Source of the DNA: JAPULR01 sp963665075
GTDB lineage: Bacteria > Chloroflexota > Dehalococcoidia > Lucifugimonadales > GCA-2712585
Assembly (NCBI GenBank): GCA_963665075.1
Contig: OY762063.1
Location: 248,001-312,000, forward strand
DNA length: 64,000 nucleotides
Direction: 5' to 3'
Shown: one piece after another, positions 60,122-64,000 of the stretch
Position numbering within the stretch: position 1 is the first letter of the stretch
Layout of the letters: each line of letters starts with the position of its first letter
Program-made: the position numbers and the translations under genes
Notes under the pieces: model-generated
What the model was told of the DNA's origin: nothing
Databases searched by the model: none
What the model saw: only the letters and a program-made list of their open reading frames with translations

Positions 60122-60385
60122 ATGCCCAACCCCGACAAACACGCCATCGAAATCGAATACTGCCACGACTGAGGCCACGCCCTCCGCGCCGCCTGGATGG
60201 CCGGCGACACCCTCAACCGCGTCGGCGACCGCATCTCCTCCTTCACCCTCATCCCCGGCGGCCACGGCAAATTCGACGTCCGCATCGATGGCCAACTCGT
60301 CGCCGAGCACCGACACGAACCCGACGCCCACATATTCCCCGACCTCCAGGACCTCCTCCAAGCCCTCGAAGAACGCACCAACTGA
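60122..60385 (+). CDS. SelW/Rdx-family selenoprotein with in-frame TGA (Sec17)
   Basis: 87 residues when TGA 60170-60172 is read as selenocysteine. The order IEIEYCHD-U-GHALRAAW gives the C-x-x-U redox motif of the SelW/SelT/Rdx family at residues 14-17, just after the first beta strand. GKFDVRIDGQLVAEH and FPDLQDLLQALEER complete the small thioredoxin-like fold. ATG 60122 follows AAAAGGAG. A GC-rich hairpin starts 14 nt after the TGA, where a bacterial SECIS would be. A shorter frame from ATG 60197 would start after the active site and makes little sense. The alternative is a gene broken by a nonsense change. Confidence 0.8.
60187..60206 (+). promoter_or_regulatory. Candidate bacterial SECIS hairpin
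   Basis: CGCCGCC-TGGAT-GGCCGGCG can pair with one mismatch; it lies 14 nt after the TGA and has a G-rich apical loop (TGGAT). Distance and shape suit SelB binding. Confidence 0.5.
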
Positions 60386-60465
60386 CCGACCCAAGTGTCA
60401 TTCTGAGCAAAGCGAAGAATCTCGCCGCATAACCCCTCCAATCCTCCACCAAGAAAGGCCCAACC

Positions 60466-61719
60466 ATGCCCACCAACGACAACCCCCAATCCGCCGTCGC
60501 AGCCCCACCCCGGGACTACCCCCGCGGCCAAATCCTCGCCTCCTCCGCCGACGAAGCCCGCAAGTCCACCCAGGGCCGCCGCCTCGTCCGCGAACGCGTC
60601 CTCTCCCTTGGCAAGGACGCCATCTACAACATGACCGGCCTCGTTCGCGCCTTCCCCCTCGACCCCGAAGACCTCCCCACCCTCGAAAACCAGTTCACCT
60701 ACTACACCCACTTCCTCGGACGCGCCGAGGCTATGGCCGTCGAATTCGTCGGCGCCGACCCCCGCGACCACCAGGCGGTCATGTGCAACCGCGTCACCTC
60801 CGCCATGCTCGCCATCATGCTCGGCACCCTCAATCGCGGCGACGCAATCATCTCCCTCGTCGGCAAAGGCCGCTCCCACCCCTCCGTCCAGCAGGCCGTC
60901 GAGCTAGTAGGCGCAGACTTCATCGAGGTCGAATCCATCGAAGCCCTCGAAGACGCCCTACCGCTTCGTCCCTGGAAGATGCTCGTCGTCACCCCGCTGA
61001 CCCCCTCCAAGCACCACGTCCCCGCCGACCACGTCGCCCGCGCCATCCGGCTGGCCAAGGAACGCGATATGCTCGTGTTCCTCGACGACGCCCACATGAT
61101 GTCCCGCACCATCTTCTTCGACGAACCACCCACCTTCCAGCTGGGCGACGTAGACCTATCCGTCTGGTCCCTCGACAAGCACGTGCCCGGCCCCCGCGGC
61201 GCCGCCATAGTCGGACGCAACGACCTGATGGAGCAGGTCTCCGCCCAGGCCTTCCAGTTCGGACTCGAAGCCCAGTCCGGCCACTACGTCGCGATGGTCA
61301 GAGGAATGGAAGCCTTCGACCCCGAACCCATCAAGCGCGCCTCCGCCCTCGCCCGCACCCTCTACGGAAAATTCCAGTCCAAATTCGGCCCCACCGTCTA
61401 CCAGGCCGGCCCCGGCGTCGCCCTCACCGCCGAAGACTTCACCGAAGTCGTCTTCCAACAGGCCGGAACCCGCGAAACAACCCTCGCCCCCTCCGAAGTC
61501 TCCGTCACCGCCAGCTTCCTCCTCCTCAAGAACTACGGCGTCATCACCATCCCCATCACCGGCTACCCCGGCGCGGCCCCCACCTTCCGCTTGATGATGC
61601 ACCCCGACGGCGAACGCTTCGGCGCAGACCCCCTCGTCCAAGCCGTCGACGACACTATAGGAAAGACCGCCGCTCTCCTCCAACACCCCGAAGCCGTCCG
61701 CACCCTCCTCCTCGGCTAA
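60466..61719 (+). CDS. Fold-type I PLP enzyme with SelA-like active-site block
   Basis: 417 residues. The large-domain blocks are VTSAMLAIMLGTLNRGDAIIS, LVVTPLTPSKHHVPAD, VFLDDAHMM (PLP Asp) and DLSVWSLDKHVPGPRGAAIVGR with Lys238. The D-K-x-x-x-G-P-x-x-A-x-x-V-G-R order is close to that of SelA (L-seryl-tRNA(Sec) selenium transferase) and related sugar-acid ammonia-lyases. It begins 80 bp after the selenoprotein stop. Whether it is a true SelA, a relative, or an aminotransferase is open: the SelA N-terminal tRNA-binding domain is not apparent. Confidence 0.75.
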   Translation: MPTNDNPQSAVAAPPRDYPRGQILASSADEARKSTQGRRLVRERVLSLGKDAIYNMTGLVRAFPLDPEDLPTLENQFTYYTHFLGRAEAMAVEFVGADPRDHQAVMCNRVTSAMLAIMLGTLNRGDAIISLVGKGRSHPSVQQAVELVGADFIEVESIEALEDALPLRPWKMLVVTPLTPSKHHVPADHVARAIRLAKERDMLVFLDDAHMMSRTIFFDEPPTFQLGDVDLSVWSLDKHVPGPRGAAIVGRNDLMEQVSAQAFQFGLEAQSGHYVAMVRGMEAFDPEPIKRASALARTLYGKFQSKFGPTVYQAGPGVALTAEDFTEVVFQQAGTRETTLAPSEVSVTASFLLLKNYGVITIPITGYPGAAPTFRLMMHPDGERFGADPLVQAVDDTIGKTAALLQHPEAVRTLLLG

Positions 61720-61731
61720 CCCCCCACCGTC

Positions 61732-61758
61732 CGTCATTCCCGCGCAGGCGGGAATCCA
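61732..61758. repeat. Family-A repeat
   Basis: Single copy CGTCATTCCCGCGCAGGCGGG-AATCCAG between the PLP gene and the converging repeat-protein gene. Confidence 0.85.
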
Positions 61759-61787
61759 GAGGCGGGGTGGTTGGGAGGCTGCACTCT

Positions 61788-62114
61788 CTAAGAAAGCGGC
61801 AGCGCGCTCTTCACAGTCCCCCCGCCCATCGCAATCACCCCATACGCGCCCAATCCGCCGATGGAAATCACCCCCACCGAATTGATGCCCCCGATGGCCA
61901 CCACGCCCACCGCGTTCACCCCTCCAATCGCCACGAACCCCACCGCGTTGACGGGGCTGAACGAAACCAGCCCAATCGCGTTCAGGAACGAAATCGCCAC
62001 CATCGCGATGGCGTTCCACGCCCCTGCCGCCACAACCCCCACGGCGGACGCCCCCACCGCTATGCTGTCAATCGTCAGCCAACTCAGTGCGCCCTGCGTC
62101 TTCGATTCCGTCAT
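61788..62114 (-). CDS. Small protein of seven perfect 11-residue repeats
   Basis: 108 residues. Residues 23-99 are tiled without a gap by seven 11-mers of the form N-A-V-G-x-V-A-I-G-G-x: SAVGVVAAGAW, NAIAMVAISFL, NAIGLVSFSPV, NAVGFVAIGGV, NAVGVVAIGGI, NSVGVISIGGL, GAYGVIAMGGG. The alternation of small and hydrophobic residues suggests a beta-solenoid or a membrane-lining sheet rather than helices. A short polar N-terminus (MTESKTQG) and C-terminus frame it. No family known to me. It is the last gene downstream of the nitrile-hydratase-like operon. Confidence 0.8.
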   Translation of the reverse strand: MTESKTQGALSWLTIDSIAVGASAVGVVAAGAWNAIAMVAISFLNAIGLVSFSPVNAVGFVAIGGVNAVGVVAIGGINSVGVISIGGLGAYGVIAMGGGTVKSALPLS

Positions 62115-62186
62115 TGCCCGAATGACCTCCCTAATCTGTTTAGCCGGAGATTACAACCCGCTTCTCTGCGATTCCAAAAATCGCCC

Positions 62187-62825
62187 TCACGCCGCCACCG
62201 GCTCCGGCGCCAACGGCCTCGACACCCCCACCATCGAGTCCCGCGTCACCAGCCGCGCCAACTCCTCCTCGCTCCAACCCTCCGTCCCCGCCGGACGTTG
62301 CGGCAACACCAGATACCGCACGTCCGCCGTGCTGTCCAACACCCGAACCTCCACCCCGCCTTCCAACTCCAACCCGAACTCCCGCATCACCCCCCGCGGG
62401 TCGCGCACCGCCCGCGCCCGGTACGTCAAGCTCTTATACCAGTCCGGCGGACGCCCCAGCAGCCACGTCGGGTAGCACGAACACAGCGTGCACACCACCA
62501 GATGATGCACCCCTTCGTCGTTCTCCGCCACCACCACGTCCGGCAGATTCGCCGACTCCAAATACCCCAACTCCGCCACCGCCGCCTTCGCGTCCGAGAG
62601 CAGCCGGTTCTTGAACTCCGGGTCCACCCACGCCCGCGCGACGATTCGCGCCCCGTCCGCTGGCGACCGCGCCTCGCTTTCGTTAACCAGACGCTCAACC
62701 TCATCCCCGCTGACCACCCCCTTCTCCACCAGCACCGCCTCCATCGCCCGCACCCGTTGGGCGTAATACCCCAACTCCTCGTCATGCGCCATCCCAGCAT
62801 GTTCATGTCCGTGCGAATCGCTCAT
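62187..62825 (-). CDS. Nitrile hydratase alpha / thiocyanate hydrolase gamma-type subunit
   Basis: 212 residues. The metal claw VCTLCSCY (Cys112, Cys115, Ser116, Cys117) is intact; Thr in this motif indicates the cobalt type. The N-terminal His-rich stretch HGHEHAGMAHDEE may help metal loading. DWYKSLTYRARAVRDPRGV is the conserved core block. It is 14 bp after the beta-C gene. No separate cobalt-insertion activator gene is seen. Confidence 0.93.
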   Translation of the reverse strand: MSDSHGHEHAGMAHDEELGYYAQRVRAMEAVLVEKGVVSGDEVERLVNESEARSPADGARIVARAWVDPEFKNRLLSDAKAAVAELGYLESANLPDVVVAENDEGVHHLVVCTLCSCYPTWLLGRPPDWYKSLTYRARAVRDPRGVMREFGLELEGGVEVRVLDSTADVRYLVLPQRPAGTEGWSEEELARLVTRDSMVGVSRPLAPEPVAA

Positions 62826-62839
62826 AATCTCCTCCTCTG

Positions 62840-63142
62840 CTACCAGGCCGGCTCCAGCCAGTGCTCGAAAATGTCCGCCTGCAGCGCGTCCGCCTCCGGC
62901 CCTTCATAATCGTCCCACAAATCCCTCATTTGGAAGCTCACCAGGTAAAGCAGTTCCGTCGGCTCCCCCGTCCCGCCGTAGGCCAGCGACTCAGGATTCG
63001 GATACGCCCCGTGACATCGCTCCACCTTCCCAATCTTCCCGCGCAGATACCACGGCGTCCGATTGTGCCCCCGAACCTCCAGGTCCAGCACCAGAACCCT
63101 GCCCCCCTCGCCGTATTCCTGTATCTTCCCTCCAACGACCAT
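62840..63142 (-). CDS. Nitrile hydratase beta subunit, C-terminal half as separate gene
   Basis: 100 residues matching the C-terminal SH3-like barrel of NHase beta: GHNRTPWYLRGKIGKVERCHGAYPNPE and LYLVSFQMRDLW. In ordinary NHase this is the second half of the beta chain. Here it is an independent gene, as in thiocyanate hydrolase (alpha subunit) and toyocamycin nitrile hydratase. ATG 63142 overlaps the preceding stop as TGATG; the longer frame to 63241 lies inside that gene. Confidence 0.9.
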   Translation of the reverse strand: MVVGGKIQEYGEGGRVLVLDLEVRGHNRTPWYLRGKIGKVERCHGAYPNPESLAYGGTGEPTELLYLVSFQMRDLWDDYEGPEADALQADIFEHWLEPAW

Positions 63143-63444
63143 CAGACCCCTCCCTCCGAAAATTCCGCCATCTTCCGATCGATCTCTTCCCGCGTAAAAA
63201 CGCCCTTCTCTGTCAGAATTGACTCCACCGACTCCGCCCATCGTTCGTAGTAGCTCATAGATTCATACTTGCCCGGTTCGATGGCCTCGATTCCCCGACG
63301 CATCTCATCCGTCCGCATCAACCCCTTGCCCCGCAACGCCCCCAGAAGCGCGCTCATCCGCACCTCCCAATCCATCACCGGATGCTCCTCCTGGTCGATG
63401 GGTTCCTCCGTGGGCCAACCGCCCCGGTCATGCACTCCCGGCAT
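63142..63444 (-). CDS. Nitrile hydratase beta subunit, N-terminal half as separate gene
   Basis: 100 residues. MPGVHDRGGW and the block YESMSYYERWAESVESILTEKGVFTREEI are the N-terminal helical part of NHase beta (thiocyanate hydrolase beta). It is first of the three genes: beta-N, beta-C, alpha. This order equals that described for thiocyanate hydrolase operons. The upstream 230 bp hold no clear promoter. Confidence 0.9.
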   Translation of the reverse strand: MPGVHDRGGWPTEEPIDQEEHPVMDWEVRMSALLGALRGKGLMRTDEMRRGIEAIEPGKYESMSYYERWAESVESILTEKGVFTREEIDRKMAEFSEGGV

Positions 63445-63677
63445 CCCTCACCTCCTGCTAAAACTACCCCCCACACTATATCACAACCCCACCACTCCCA
63501 CGTGCAAACCTCTATCATTTGTATGATGCCAGCGATGATGCCAAGATCAAGTTGACCACCATGATTCGGTGGGTTAGGATGAAGATGGGTACTAGAGGGA
63601 AAGGTGTAGGCAAGTGTGCTTTATGGGGGAGAGGACGAGTCTGGAATTGGAAAGATATCTAATTCAGAGGTAGAGTT

Positions 63678-64000
63678 TTGCAACTGCCCAGGTTTTACGC
63701 AGGTTGGTTTCTGATTGTCTTCTTCGTCCTGTTCTTGTTTTGTTTCGGTATGGTAATATGGTATGAGACCGGGCACATAACAGACGACGGTTTTCTGGAC
63801 ACGTCATTCGCCATTGCGGGGCGTATCACTCCCATTGGAGTAGGGCTGGCATTGGTGTTGTACATGGCAACGGAGGGAATACAGATGTTGGCAGAGATAT
63901 TTCGAAGACAAAGAGCAGAAAGGCTCAGGCGCGAGGCCCGGGTGCAGCTTGTCGATGAGTTGGAGAGGGATATGGAAGGGGTCACGACGCTTGAGGAAGC
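63678..64000 (+). CDS. Two-helix membrane protein with coiled coil, cut by window end
   Basis: A TTG at 63678 after AGAGG opens a frame that stays open to the last base (107 codons). It has a first membrane helix (WFLIVFFVLFLFCFGMVIW), a loop with acidic residues, a second helix (ITPIGVGLALVLYMA) and then a charged coiled coil (FRRQRAERLRREARVQLVDELERD). No family recognised. The AT-rich composition differs from the operon to its left. Confidence 0.6.
   Translation, partial: MQLPRFYAGWFLIVFFVLFLFCFGMVIWYETGHITDDGFLDTSFAIAGRITPIGVGLALVLYMATEGIQMLAEIFRRQRAERLRREARVQLVDELERDMEGVTTLEE

Noticed and set aside
59955..62909. Open frame of 984 codons on the plus strand
   Set aside because: It crosses the selenoprotein, the PLP gene and genes on the other strand in the wrong frame; its product is Arg/Pro-rich noise caused by high GC.
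63695..63985. Minus-strand frame at the right edge
   Set aside because: The plus strand encodes a convincing membrane protein here that runs off the end; the minus frame is its shadow.

Overview
The window looks like a GC-rich chromosomal piece of an uncultured Chloroflexota bacterium, most likely Dehalococcoidia or a SAR202-type lineage. This is inference from gene content, not from a marker search. The support is an F420/LLM oxidoreductase, paired amidohydrolases, two ThDP enzymes, a DUF3090/SCO1664 pair, a bifunctional-nuclease protein, a Rex regulator and many dispersed GGATTCCCGC...GCGGGAATGACG repeats. There is one tRNA (Val, TAC). I see no rRNA, integrase, transposase or phage gene.

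Layout. 0-8 kb: a 5'-truncated ThDP enzyme, an SppA-like protease, MazG, a DUF1461 membrane protein, FmdB, then polA-mutM. 8-13 kb: a DUF2442/DUF4160 pair, repeats, rsmD-coaD-coiled-coil operon with terminator, tRNA-Val and a lipoprotein. 12.8-17.5 kb: a zinc-uptake locus made of a Fur/Zur-type regulator and znuA-znuC-znuB. Its ZnuA carries a complete AztD-like beta-propeller zinc chaperone inserted between two His/Asp-rich stretches. 17.5-25.9 kb: rex, convergent with a complete F1Fo ATP synthase operon (atpI-B-E-F-H-A-G-D-C). That operon also holds an unlisted 32-residue membrane peptide gene and a tandem repeat block, and its subunit a has a large loop insertion.

26-44 kb: catabolic and accessory genes with very C-rich third codon positions (DUF385, LLM oxidoreductase, PIG-L deacetylase, two amidohydrolases, ThDP enzyme). 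Among them lie a leucine-rich-repeat lipoprotein and an Asp-box propeller. Defence genes are scattered here: a large N6-methylase with a nuclease-like N-terminus, a methyltransferase-HNH fusion, an ORF behind a 19-C tract, and a stand-alone Cas2-like protein. 44.8-51.3 kb: a Septu-like PtuA/PtuB pair and a GmrSD-type DUF262/DUF1524 protein in less GC-rich DNA, either side of an oxidoreductase/aminotransferase operon. 51-59 kb: amidase, fibronectin-type secreted protein, TfoX-N, FIST, a YyaL-type thioredoxin-domain protein, a toxin-antitoxin pair and a DUF3800 protein.

60-64 kb: a SelW/Rdx-family gene with an in-frame TGA in a CxxU motif, which I read as a selenoprotein. It is followed by a PLP enzyme with a SelA-like active site, an 11-residue-repeat protein, and a three-gene nitrile hydratase/thiocyanate hydrolase-type operon with a split beta subunit. 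A membrane protein runs off the right edge. Two short promoter-to-terminator units (about 40.0 kb plus strand, about 60.0 kb minus strand) look like small RNA genes of roughly 70-77 nt.

The most unusual items are the ZnuA-AztD fusion, the selenoprotein, the two small RNA candidates, the poly-C switch, the 54-bp-period repeat blocks, the hidden atp-operon peptide and the 7 x 11-residue repeat protein.
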